Source: Artocarpus heterophyllus
Taxonomy: Eukaryota > Streptophyta > Magnoliopsida > Rosales > Moraceae
Reading direction: 5' to 3'
Assembly: GCA_025403435.1 (NCBI GenBank)
Contig: CM046333.1
Span: 31,207,521 to 31,271,520, forward strand
DNA length: 64,000 nt
The notes beneath the pieces were generated by a model. That model saw nothing but the letters and a program-made list of their open reading frames with translations. It searched no databases and was not told the DNA's origin. Positions 36,173 to 46,815 of the stretch are shown in pieces. Each line of letters opens with the position of its first letter. Position 1 is the stretch's first letter. The translations under genes and the position numbers were made by a program.

Positions 36173-38200
36173 TGTTAGACATGTATGCTCTAAGGAGTAA
36201 AAATGTAATACGTTTTTGGAGACATTTTTATCAATAAAGAATTTATTCATACCAAATATTGTCCTCTTTACGTTCATATTCGTTGAATGTATGATAAGCA
36301 AACAGTAGTCTGAGACTGTCAATCTAAACCTTAAGAGTTGGGCATATGATGGGATGATTATGCGGTAGACACGACTCTTAAGGTGATGGTCTAAAATATA
36401 TGATCCGCAATCGAGGGAATAAAGTTGGGCGCTTTATTCATGTAAAGATTGTTATGTTGTCTATATCCCTTTTGGGAGATGGTTTGTCTTGGCCATCGGA
36501 GTTGGACTCCGTGAATAGAAACATTGGCGCGTTGTCATAGGTGACGATGTGTTGGATCGGGACATAAAGTGAATTGATTTGGATTAATAATTCTGTCTTG
36601 GCAAATCGATTCACTTTAGACAGTCGTTTGTATTGTATCTTAATCCTGAGATGAATAATGGGCCCGTTGTCTCGACTTGTGTCTTTTGATGTACCAATGG
36701 GTGACTCCCACATCTCTATAGTGGCATGCATGCCGGTACGTTGGAGGCATGACTCTTGGTAGCGTAGACTTGTTATTCATAGATATGGAATCCATAGCTC
36801 CTCTTTAGGAGTAATGATATCCTCTTATATGCGTTGTCCTGTAATTGGAAAACTGGAGCGCTCAACCATTTGGATACATAGGTGTAACCGAATGGTATAC
36901 TATCTTTGGATGGTAAGTTTTCTAATGGTGAGACAATGGAACGTAAGATAAAAATAATCGGGAAGGTAAGACAGAACTTGTCCTTAAGCCGATTATGGAT
37001 GATCATATGGGGATGCGATACACTATGATATGTCATGGAGACTTAGCTACACGAGCTTCGTAATTCTATAAAGTTCGAGAGTGCAGCTCCAAGCTTTTAG
37101 TGGAGTAGCGTTGGAGTTGATAATTGTGAAATATATATCTGGGATATTGGGTTTCATAGTTATCATGAGCTTGAACCTTATAGGTCCATTTTGGTCCCCT
37201 TTGCTAGCTCACAAAATCCTGTAACGACACGGCGTGCTTTTCCAATAATTGGTGACTTATGTCGGATTTATCAGATTGGTTTAAAATTTATAAGAATCAA
37301 ATAATTCATGTCTGTTTATCGGTTGAATTAATTATGTAAGAAATTAGTTCAAGATGAACTTGTTGAATTATGGCGTTCGGATAATTCTTGTCTGTTTATC
37401 GGTTGTTTTAATTTTGGACAATTAGAACAAGATAAACTTGTAGAATTGTTGTGAATTGATTTATTTTCTTAGAGATTATCTTGATAAAGTTTGTTTTGAT
37501 CAGATATCTTTTCTATTGGGCTATTTGAATCAAAACTGAGACTTTATCCTTTAGAATCTCGGGTGGAAAATAAAAGATTCGCGGAGATTTTTTCTCGGCA
37601 GTTCGGCATGCCGGATGACGTGTTCGGCCTGCCGAACTGGCCAGTTCGGCCTGCCTATCTCACAGTTCGGCATGCCGACCGCGACAGCTAAGATTACGCG
37701 TTTTTCACGCGTATCTTATCAGATATTGATCCGAACTTGATTATATTTCGATTTTTAAGACCTAATCTGATATGGACTGACCCCAAGGACCAATAGGTAT
37801 AAAAAGGGAGTGAGTCTAATGATTTACTCAGATCAATTTGAGAGATTAAGAGTGATACTCTTCTAGTGAGCATCTAAAAACTCCCTGAGAGCTTTTGTTC
37901 ACAAATCACGAACACTAGCTTTGGGTTCTCTCTATTGGTTGGAAGGAGAGTCACCGGTGGAAGAGCTGTACGTGTGAGCCCACACTCACTCCGGTTGTGG
38001 ATAGAGAATAGCAAAGAAGACCAGTTGGTTGAGGCTCTTCTGGAACGTTACTTCTCTACACAGGTCGCGGAGGTTCTTCGGCACACTGAGGTTAGTAAGA
38101 TCTGTTTAATTTATACATATAACATGTCATACTTGTATTTTGGAAAATACTCTGATGAAAATTTATTTTTTAAATTCCGCTGCGCACTTTGTTTCCAACA
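36173..38200 (+). repeat. 3' LTR of copia-C
   Basis: 2028 bp. It differs visibly from the 5' LTR only near the end: CACACTGAG versus CATACTGAG, ATACTTGTATT versus AAACTTGTGTT, and a longer A/T tract (4 bp net). TATA box at 37798-37805. Confidence 0.95.
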
Positions 38201-38742
38201 ATCACCACCGTAGTGGCCCAGCTGGGTTTCGGGACCTGCCCCCAAGGTCGATCGCTACACGACCCGATCTCTGATATGGCATCATGCCTATGTGTTCATT
38301 ATCATTTTCATTCAAAACCCAATTACCGAGTGTTGTCATTTACATTCATTATGAAGTTCATTTCAGATCACGGTATATTAAAATATAACCGAAATATCCA
38401 TTTTTCAAACAACCGTTGAAATCATTTTAATAGAAATCCTTTTTAAAGCCAAATCATTTCAAAACCAGGCTACCAAAGAAATGGGGTAGAAGTCCTACCT
38501 CAATACTCGTGCCGGTGCCCCACATCGTAATCCCGGTCCGCTATACGTTAGCTCTGCGGAACCACGAACGATCCTAGATACAAATTAAGTCGATCAATAA
38601 CTAGTTCAAGATATTCTGTGTTACTAAACCATTTCATGATGTCCTAGTGTGCCATTTGTATCATTAAAATCATTCTATAAGGTTGGAATTCAAATCAGGG
38701 TTCAAAACAGTGAAAACGGGTAAAAATCACAAAAATTTCCAT

Positions 38743-38935
38743 GCCTCGGTCGGCCTGCCGGACTCCCTGCTTCAGCCTGCCGAACTGCACAGTTCGGCCT
38801 GCCGGAAGCAAAGTTCGGTCGGCCGAAAAATTTCCAGGTTCGGCCTACCGGACTGAAGAACACCGGCCTGCCGATCCCTATTCCGGCCTACCGAACACGT
38901 AGCTCGGCCTGTCGAACTGGGAAAACCCAGAAATT
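38743..38935 (-). repeat. Array of eight TTCGGC-nn-GCCGAA-type palindromes (gypsy-2 3' LTR)
   Basis: Eight variants in about 190 bp, such as TTCGGCCTGCCGGA, TTCGGTCGGCCGAA and TTCGGCCTACCGGA. On the element's own (minus) strand the centre reads AG, the same orientation as in the copia-C leader. The second LTR carries the same array at 45613-45790. Confidence 0.88.
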
Positions 38936-39394
38936 CTAGCCACAGGTTTCGATTTTCCCAAAACCCAAATCTTGATTCTAACCTATTTTTCTCAAATCTC
39001 AGGCATGGAAAACATTCATAGAGGATAGAAAAGCATATTTAGACACTTTAAAACTCATTTAAACAAGATTCAAACACAAAATCCCAAAAATCCAAAAATA
39101 GAAAAAATTGAGGAAAAATGAAAAATCTTGAATCCAATCCGTTTTTCTTCAATCTAAGCTTAGATTCTAGGTGTTCTAAGTTCATTTAACTCAAATCCAA
39201 GGTTTTCTAAGCTTAAACAAACCTAGATTTCAAAAATGCACAAAGTTGAAAATTTTGGAAAAAGTTTAGAAATTTCAAAACTAACCTCGAATCGAAGCTT
39301 CAATCCGCGTTCTCGGTTGCTAAATCACGTCCCCGAGCTTCCTTCTTGCTAACCCGAAGCTTGGATTCGAATTTGGTTTCAAAAATTTTGAGAG

Positions 39395-39472
39395 AGATAG
39401 AGAGAGAGAGGGTTGCCGAGAGAGAGATCAAGAGAGAGAGAGAGAGTGCCGTGAGAGTGAGGAGAGAGAGAG
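39395..39472. repeat. (GA)n-rich tract in the gypsy-2 LTR
   Basis: Interrupted GAGAGA microsatellite, repeated at about 46255-46345 in the other LTR. On the element strand it is a CT-rich tract. Confidence 0.9.
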
Positions 39473-39762
39473 GGAAATGAAATAAATAGAGAAAATCGGT
39501 GGACGGTTTTATTGTGCGAAAACCATGTGCCACCTACGGTTTTGTAAAACGGAGTATTTTTAACATTTTACAAATTGTTGTGTTTTAAAACTCAAAACAT
39601 CATTTTAAAACAATAAGAAATCATTTGGATTCAACAAATTAACAAAACAACCAAAAATTCAAAATCTAACTAAATAATCTAATTAATGTTAAAACATTAA
39701 TTATGGCACACTAATTCATCATTTATATTACATTAACATTAAATAAATTTCGGGGCGTTACA

Positions 39763-39780
39763 ACTCTCCATCCCTAAAAG
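39763..39780 (-). other. Polypurine tract of gypsy-2
   Basis: The minus strand reads CTTTTAGGGATGGAGAGT directly before the TGTAACGCCCCG start of the 3' LTR. Confidence 0.8.
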
Positions 39781-39810
39781 AAATTTCGCCCTCGAAATTT
39801 ACAACTCATC

Positions 39811-41152
39811 TCAAAAACAAAACAAATGCGGATACAATTCCCGCATGCTCGACTCTAGTTCCCAAGTGGCTTCATCAATCCCATGATGCTGCCACACGAC
39901 TTTTACCAACGGTATCTCACAACGACGCAAACTAATCACTTTTCGGTCGATAATCTGAATCGGCACTTCTTCGTACGTAGTATCCTCCTAAACCTGCACA
40001 TCACGAAACGAAACTATCTTACCCTGCTTAGGTGGACACTCCCTAAGCATTGACACATGAAATACATCATGAACATGAGAAAGTTCAGGCGGAAGATCAA
40101 GCCGATAAGCGACCACGCCAACACGCTGAGTGATCTCGAACGGCCTAATATACCTCAGCGCGAGCTTCCCTCTCACTCCAAACCGCATAGTTTCCTTACG
40201 AGGCGATACCCTCAAGAGAACAAAATCTCCAACCGCGAACTCTAAAGGTCTATGTCTCCTATCCGCGTAACTCTTCTGCCAACTCTGAGCTGCCCTCAAC
40301 CGATCTCGAATCACTGCGACTTTCTCGTTGCTATCACGAATCTCATCCGGCCCAAGAATAACTCTATCTTCCGGCTCGGCCCAACACACAAGTGACCGAC
40401 ACGGTCGCCCATACAACGCCTCAAATGGTGCTATACCGATACTTGCCTAATAGCTATTGTTGTACGCGAACTCCGCCAAATGCAAACATTGCTTCCAGTT
40501 CCCGCCGAAGTCTAACGCACAGGCACGCAACATATCCTTGAGAACCTGAATAACCCGCTCAGACTGCCCATCAGTCTGAGGATGAAACGCCGTACTGAAG
40601 TTCAAATCCGTACCTAAAGCCTCCTCAAAACTCCTCCAATACTTAGCATTAAACCTGGTGTCTCGATCAGAGGTGATGGACAAAGGAACTCCATACAACC
40701 TCACAATGTTCTGCATATACAACTCCCCGAGAATCCTCCTCGAACACGTCGACCTAAAAGAAATGAAATGCACCGATTTCGTCAACCTGTCGACCACAAC
40801 CCAAACTGCATCGTGCCGCTGCTCCGTTCTCGACAATCCTGAGAAAATCCATCGTCACATGCTCCCATTTCCACCCTAGAATAGGAAGCGGCTGAAGCTG
40901 ACCTGCAGGCTTCTAATGCTCAGCTTTCACCTGAAGACACGTCGAACACTTGGCCACGTACTTTTGAACATCTTTCTTCATGCCTCTCCACCAATACTGC
41001 CTCTTCAAATCACGATACATCTTGGTGCTCCTCGGATGAATAGCGAACTGAGACCTATGAGCTTCGTCCAAAACGGCTTTCGTCACCTCGGCGATAACTG
41101 AAATGCAAGACGCTCCCGGAAGTACAACGATCCATCTGCATGCACGCTCCAT
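39811..41152 (-). pseudogene. gypsy-2 integrase with chromodomain, broken
   Basis: The zinc-binding part is in one frame at 40913-41152 (AIHPRSTKMYRDLKRQYWW and CSTCLQ). The catalytic core is at 40447-40836 (DAVWVVVDRLTKSVHF, ITSDRDTRFNAKYWRSFEEA, FHPQTDGQSERVIQVLKDML). The C-terminal part is at 39988-40416. The last segment reads EIPLVKVVWQHHGIDEATWE and stops at 39811, the chromodomain signature of chromoviruses. In-frame stops occur at about 39985 and 40446, and a pair of frameshifts surrounds 40913-41152. Confidence 0.9.
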
Positions 41153-43392
41153 TCTTCAAACTGCTCCCCGTTCTAAATCCGCGACCAAATCCCCTGCAAA
41201 TGCCGATCCTGCCACTGACTTTGTTTCACCATCCGAACAAGAGCTGAAGTTGCTTTCACATGATACACCGAAACTCGATCACAGTCTTCATGATACCGTA
41301 GCCGATACTCACTCACTGTCGCATCCCTGCTCTAGTCCTCAAAAACCAAACAAGCTAGAATCCCTGAAGACTTCCTGCTAAGCACGTCCGCGACCACATT
41401 AGCCTTCCCGGGATGATACTACAACGGAAAATCATAATCCTCCATATACTCGATCCATCTAAGCTGCCTTAGATTAAGATCCCTCTGAGTGAACAAATAT
41501 CTCAAACTCTTGTGATCGGAGAAGACCTGAAATGATGCTCTATACAAGTAACATCTCCAAATCTTCAGCGCGTAAATCACCACCGCAAGCTCTAAATCAT
41601 GAGTAGGATAATTCCGCTCATGAGGTCGTAGCTGTCTCGATCCGTATGCAACCACACGTTCATGCTACATCAACACGCATCCAAGTCCGCGCCCTGAAGC
41701 ATCCGCATAAACCTCATACGGCTCGTCATTACTAAGAATAACTAACACTGGAGCTGAAGTCAACCGATTCTTCAATTCCTGAAAAGCAAGCTCACAATCT
41801 TCATTCCACTCAAACCTGACATTTTTCTTGATCAATCTCGTCAACGGAGCTGCAATCTTCAAAAAATCCTTTACAAATTTCCTGTAATATCCAGCAAGAC
41901 CCAAGAAGCTGCGAATCTCCGCTACATTCCTTGGTCGTTTCCACTCGAATATAGCTTCAATCTTGGACAGATCCACAAAAATACCATGCTCCAAGATAAC
42001 ATGACCTAGAAACTTGACCTCAGTCAACCAGAACTCACACTTTTCCCTCTTAGCGTACAACTGGTGCTCCCGCAGAGTCTGAAGCACGATCCGAAGATGC
42101 TGCTCATGCTCCTCCCAAGTCTTAGAATACACAAGAATATCATCGATGAACACGATCACGAACTGATCCAGATACGGCCTGATTATCCTGTTCATCAAAT
42201 CCATAAAAGCTGCCGAAGCATTCGTCAACCCAAACGACATAACCAGAAACTCAAAGTGCCCATACCGAGTCCTGAAAGTTGTCTTGGGAATATCCTCTTC
42301 CTTAATCCTGAGCTGATGATAACCCGACCGCAAATCAATCTTCGAGAAGTACCGCGAACCTCCCAACTGATCAAACAACTCATCAATCCTGGGCAAGGGA
42401 TACTTTTTCTTCACCGTAACACGATTCAGCTACCGATAATCCACACACAACCTGAGAGTCCCGTCGTGCTTCTTAGCAAACAAAACCGGTGCTCCCCACG
42501 GAGATGTGTTATTTCAAATATATCCTTTATCAGCAAGCACCTGAAGTTGCTTCCTCAATTCTTTCATTTCTGCCGGTGCCATCCGATAAGGTGCCATAGA
42601 AATCGATGATGTCCCTAGAAACAACTCGATACCAAACTCAATCTCCCGATGCGGTGGTAATCCTGGCAACTCGTCAGGGAAGACATCCTTGAACTCATCA
42701 ACCACCGGAATCGCTAAACTGCCTCTCGGAACATAGGGCTCGCAATCTAGATTGGCAAGAAAAGCACAACAACCTAGACTCCTTCGCCCTCCTAGACACG
42801 ACTTCATAAGACGCTCACTCATTAACCAATCACCACCACCCTGGTAAGTGATCATCCTCCCCCTATCAGACACTAGGGTCACTTTTCTAAGTTGGCAGTC
42901 CACGACTATACTATACCTGGACAACCAGTCCATCCCTAGAATTACATCATAGGAGCTCATGGGGAGTATAATCAAATCACTTTTCAAAATCTCATCCCCA
43001 ATCTTTATTTTACAGGATTTACACATACAATTTACACACACTCGCCCCAAGGGAGAAGTTATGACTAGGGGTTCATCAAAGTCTTCTACCTCTAATCCCA
43101 AGGCATGTACAAAAGAACTCAAAATAAGAGAATGAGAGGCACCGGTATCAAATAAAATGCGAGCTAAAGATCTAGAAACCAAGATCATACCATCAACAAC
43201 CGCGTTACCAGTCTGAGAATCTGACCCTCCAAATGCCATTACATGAACCTGCACTGGCACCTTTCCTTTTCCTCTACCGACATTGCTGGGTCCTGGATTA
43301 CTCGGCCGATGCTGCTGAGATGGAGACGACTGCACACTACCTGTACTCGGTGCTCGATACTGAGGAACACTGCGCTAAAAATACTGCGGCTG
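41153..43392 (-). pseudogene. gypsy-2 protease, reverse transcriptase and RNase H, broken
   Basis: The protease active site is ILFDTGASHSLI within 42514-43335. The same block runs through MDWLSRYSIVVDCQ to the RT lead-in MAPAEMKELRKQLQVLADKG. 41665-42414 is the [35 protein letters not shown], the catalytic FIDDILVYS, and [15 protein letters not shown]. 41419-41655 is RNase H ([20 protein letters not shown]). All share one frame with gag, interrupted by stops at about 43380, 43390, 42513, 42431, 41664 and 41418. The lineage normally makes one gag-pol chain. Confidence 0.92.
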
Positions 43393-44400
43393 CTACCCCC
43401 GTGCCGGATATGAGAATTGCTGAGGAGAGAACTGGGGATACTGCAACTGCGGGTACTGCGGAGGCGGAGGTAGGGTCTGAGGCTGAGACTGAGACTGAAA
43501 ACTAGCATCCTCCTCAGTCTGAGATCCAAGACGAGCACTCCTGATCGGGTAATTCCTCTTGATGTGTCCAGGCTGCTGATAGAAATGACAATGAAAGCTG
43601 TAGGGATTGCAGCGCCCGCTGCCAGACGAACTGCTACTAACACTGGTCGCACCGCCTTGCTTGCCTTTCCCTGGAGCTGGACGACTACTGGTGCTCTTCC
43701 TACCACTCCTTTGCGGTCCTCCTGAAGCCTTGGCTCGGTCCTCACAATACTGCACATAATCATTCTCCACGGAGATCGCCGACGACACAAGCTCTCCGAA
43801 ACTCCTAAGCCGTAGAGCAAACAACTGCAGCCGAATAGGAGCCTTGAGCCCTTCTTGAAACTTAATACATCTCTCACGCTCCAATGCCACTACTGATGGA
43901 GCAAACCTAGCCAACTCATTAAACTTTGCCTCATACTCCCGAACTGACAAATCACCCTGCTGCAACCTGTAGAACTCAACTGCCTTCTGATCTCTATACC
44001 CTTGTGAAAAATAACGATCATAGAACAGCTCCTCGAACCTGTCCCAACTGATATCACCACCGCGCTCCAGACGCTTAGCCTGTTTCCACCAAGTGTTAGC
44101 GCCACCCTCAAGCTTATACGCAGCAAACTCCACACGATACTCCTCAGGCACACCAAGAGTATCCAAATGCTTCAAGATCGAATCCAACCAATACTCTGCT
44201 AACTGCGGATCCCCATTGCCATCAAAAGTCAAAACAGACGCCCGCCGGAATTCCTTAAAGTATGCATGCCGACTACCAACATCAGAATCTCCCGGTCTAG
44301 CCCTGGCTGCCATCTGTCTGAAAGTCGCAAACATAGACCTCATCATGCTCTCATCATTTTTGAACTCGGCGTCAGCTGTCGAACGACGTCTAGGTGCCAT
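43393..44400 (-). pseudogene. gypsy-2 gag, open but truncated by a stop before protease
   Basis: 335 codons from ATG at 44400. The capsid part carries FDGNGDPQLAEYWLDSILKH, YKLEGGANTWWKQAKRL and FYDRYFSQGYRDQKAVEF, the usual retrotransposon gag motifs. The zinc knuckle has decayed to CHFYQQPGHIKRNYP, with two Cys ligands lost. A Gln/Pro-rich tail follows. A stop at the end separates it from protease, which is in the same frame. Confidence 0.88.
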
Positions 44401-44490
44401 TCTCTCACTTCTGAAAACAAAATTTGGACTGTCAGAGGTATTTCATTGTCAAACCTATGTGTGCACAATTTCCAAGGTTCATAACCTTGA

Positions 44491-44502
44491 GCTCTGATAC
44501 CA
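44491..44502 (-). other. Primer binding site of gypsy-2 (tRNA-iMet type)
   Basis: TGGTATCAGAGC on the minus strand, three bases from the 5' LTR. The 88 bases between this and the gag ATG hold nothing else I recognise. Confidence 0.92.
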
Positions 44503-44505
44503 TTC

Positions 44506-46634
44506 TGTCACGCCCCGGAGAACGGGAGGTGACGTGGTAGATTATTTAAATTAATTAAAATAAAATTTAATTAAAATCCAAAGTTTAAAAGTTTGAGTTA
44601 AAGATAAAATATGAAAAATTAAATAATAAACATAGCGAATATGGGTTCCACAGACCCACAACTTGTGCACACACATGGTACTGACAATATCATAAATACA
44701 ATTACAGTCCAAGATACAAATAAAGTTAAGATTCTTACATGCCTTGATTTAAATAATACAAATAAATTAAATAATCCTTCTATTGCTCCTGAGTTTGGTC
44801 CGAAAATTCCTCTCCAAACCTAAATGGGAAACCACCTAGAGGGAGAAATTTAAAACAAATAAAACGTGAGCGAAAGGCTCAGTAGGACTATGTTTTATAA
44901 ATAATTTAATTTAAGGAAACATTTCATTATTTAGGAATTATTTAAAAGAAACCTTAAATAAATAAATAGTTAAACAAATAAACAATTTTAAGTAAAACCA
45001 TTCTTACCCAGAACAGTCTACTTGGATAACCATAAATATCATTTTTCTTTCCTAGGCAAACCATAGTAATCACCACCGTAGTGGCCCAGCTGGGTTTCGG
45101 GACCTACCCCCAAGGTCGATCGCTACACGACCCGATCTCTGATATGGCATCATGCCTATGTGTTCATTATCATTTTCATTCAAAACCCAATTACCGAGTG
45201 TTATCATTTACATTCATTATGAAGTTCATTTCAGATCACGGTATATTAAAATATAACCGAAATATCCATTTTTCAAACAACCGTTGAAATCATTTTAATA
45301 GAAATCTTTTTTAAAGCCAAATCATTTCAAAACCAGGCTACCAAAGAAATGGGGTAGAAGTCCTACCTCAATACTCATGCCGATGCCCCACACCGTAATC
45401 CCGGTCCACTATACGTTAGCTCCGCAGAACCACGAACGATCCTAGATACAAACTAAATCGATCAATAACTAGTTCGAGACATTCTGTGTTACTAAACCAT
45501 TTCATGATGTCCTAGTGTGCCATTTGTATCATTAAAATCATTCTATAAGGTTGGAATTCAAATCAGGGTTCAAAACAGTGAAAACGAGTAAAAATCACAA
45601 AAATTTCCATGCCTCGGTCGGCCTGCCAGACTCCTTGATTCGGCCTGCCGAACTGCGTAGTTCGGCCTGCCAAAAGCAAAGTTCGGTCGGCCAAACAATT
45701 TCCAAGTTCGACCTGCCGGACTGAAGAACACCGACCTGCCGATCCCTATTCCGGCCTACCGAACACGCAGTTCGGCCTGCCAAACTGGGAAAACCCAGAA
45801 ATTTCAGCCACGGGTTATGATTTTCCCAAAACCCAAATCTTGATTCTAACCTATTTTTCTCAAATCTCAGGCATGGAAAACATTCATAGATGATAGAAAA
45901 GCATATTTAGACACTTTAAAACTCATTTAAACAAGATTCAAACACAAAATCCCAAAAATCCAAAAATAGAAAAAATTAAGAAAAAATGAAAAATCTTGAA
46001 TCCAATCCGTTTTTCTTCAATCTAAGCTTAGATTCTAGGTGTTCTAAGTTCATTTAACTCAAATCCAAGGTTTTCTAAGCTTAAACAAACCTAGATTTCA
46101 AAAATGCACAAAGTTGAAAATTTTGGAAAAAGTTTAGAAATTTCAAAACTAACCTCGAATCGAAGCTTCAATCTGCGTTCTCGGTTGCTAAATCACGTCC
46201 CCGAGCTTCCTCCTTGCTAACCCGAAGCTTGGATTCGAATTTGGTTTCAAAAATTTTGAGAGAGATAGAGAGAGAGAGGGTTGCCGAGAGAGAGATCAAG
46301 AGAGAGAGAGAGAGAGTGCCGTGAGAGTGAGGAGAGAGAGAGAGGGAAAGGAAATAAATAGAGAAAATCGATGGGCGGTTTTACTGTGCGAAAACCATGT
46401 GCCGCCGACGATTTTAGAAAACGGAGTATTTTTAACATTTTACAAATTGTTGTGTTTTAAAACTCAAAACATCATTTTAAAATAATAAGAAATCATTTGG
46501 ATTCAACAAATTAACAAAACAACCAAAAATTTAAAATCCAACCAAATAATCTAATTAATGTTAAAACATTAATTATGGCACACTAATTCATCATTTATAT
46601 TACATTAACATTAAATAAATTTCGGGGCATTACA
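44506..46634 (-). repeat. 5' LTR of gypsy-2, undisturbed copy
   Basis: 2129 bp, TGTCACGCCCC to GGGGCATTACA, followed by the TGCCA duplication. Because it lacks the copia-C insertion it serves as the reference for the disturbed LTR. Confidence 0.95.
45613..45790 (-). repeat. Array of TTCGGC-nn-GCCGAA-type palindromes (gypsy-2 5' LTR)
   Basis: Same order as 38743-38935, but more decayed, with several CpG-to-TpG or CpA changes (for example GGCCTGCCAGA for GGCCTGCCGGA). Confidence 0.85.
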
Positions 46635-46639
46635 TGCCA

Positions 46640-46815
46640 TGGCTCAGGAGTCTCAAAGAGAAAGTGTTTTACAAGAGTTGTTTAAGTTGGCCGAAGGACC
46701 TTTGTTCATGGTGATGAGATATTTTGTATTGAATTAATAGCTATACTTTTGACACTCGTGAAAGTAATGAGAAGCACTTAGTCCAAAATAGTTGTGTGTG
46801 TTGATAACTGAATAA
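46640..46815 (+). pseudogene. CACTA TNP2 transposase, C-terminal fragment, broken
   Basis: It continues the transposase reading after gypsy-2 and one copy of TGCCA. One frame reads ELFKLAEGPLFMVMRYFVLN, a decayed version of the TNP2 block that ends the conserved region, then traces of the following residues with several stops. This is the last recognisable transposase coding. Confidence 0.65.

Larger units (their letters stand above)
28525..38200 (+). mobile_element. copia-C: apparently intact, young Ty1/copia element in the gypsy-2 LTR
   Basis: LTRs of 2024 and 2028 bp (28525-30548, 36173-38200) start TGTTAGACATG and end TTTCCAACA. Primer site, polypurine tract and a 1317-codon gag-pol are all present. 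The LTRs appear identical by eye except in the last ~120 bp. The flanks are continuous gypsy-2 LTR, but there is no target duplication (GGCAA before, ATCAC after) and 9 target bases are missing. It is the best candidate here for a recently active element. The lineage within copia cannot be fixed from motifs alone; the 2-kb LTR resembles Angela/Tork-type sizes (inference). Confidence 0.93.
27971..39762 (-). repeat. 3' LTR of gypsy-2, split by copia-C
   Basis: The pieces are 27971-28524 and 38201-39762, together 2116 bp, matching the 2129-bp LTR at 44506-46634. The undisturbed copy shows that 9 bp (ACCATAGTA at the equivalent of 45058-45066) are absent at the copia-C junction. Confidence 0.93.
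27971..46634 (-). mobile_element. gypsy-2: full-length degenerate Ty3/gypsy chromovirus-like element in the CACTA, split by copia-C
   Basis: Ends TGTCACG...GTTACA/ATTACA. LTRs are 27971-39762 (interrupted) and 44506-46634. The target duplication TGCCA lies at 27966-27970 and 46635-46639. The minus strand carries gag, protease, RT, RNase H, integrase and chromodomain. Primer site 44491-44502 and polypurine tract 39763-39780 are present. Without copia-C the element is about 9.0 kb. Several in-frame stops show that it is inactive. Confidence 0.93.
12885..46815 (+). mobile_element. CACTA (En/Spm-like) DNA transposon, decayed and split by two retrotransposon complexes
   Basis: The left terminus is CACTAGTACAAAAATG at 12885-12900, with subterminal GACGATG/ACCGTCGTCTAA motifs, followed by a TNP2-type transposase gene on the plus strand. 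The gene is readable in three separated pieces (13875-15251, 26798-27970, 46640-46815), which rejoin exactly when the solo LTR complex (15252-26792) and gypsy-2 (27971-46634) are removed with one copy of each target duplication. I could not find the right-hand terminus; 46815 is only the last recognisable coding position. Confidence 0.82.

Noticed and set aside
43239..43877. 212-codon minus-strand ORF overlapping gypsy-2 gag
   Set aside because: Out-of-frame shadow of gag. The gag frame carries recognised capsid motifs; this one does not.
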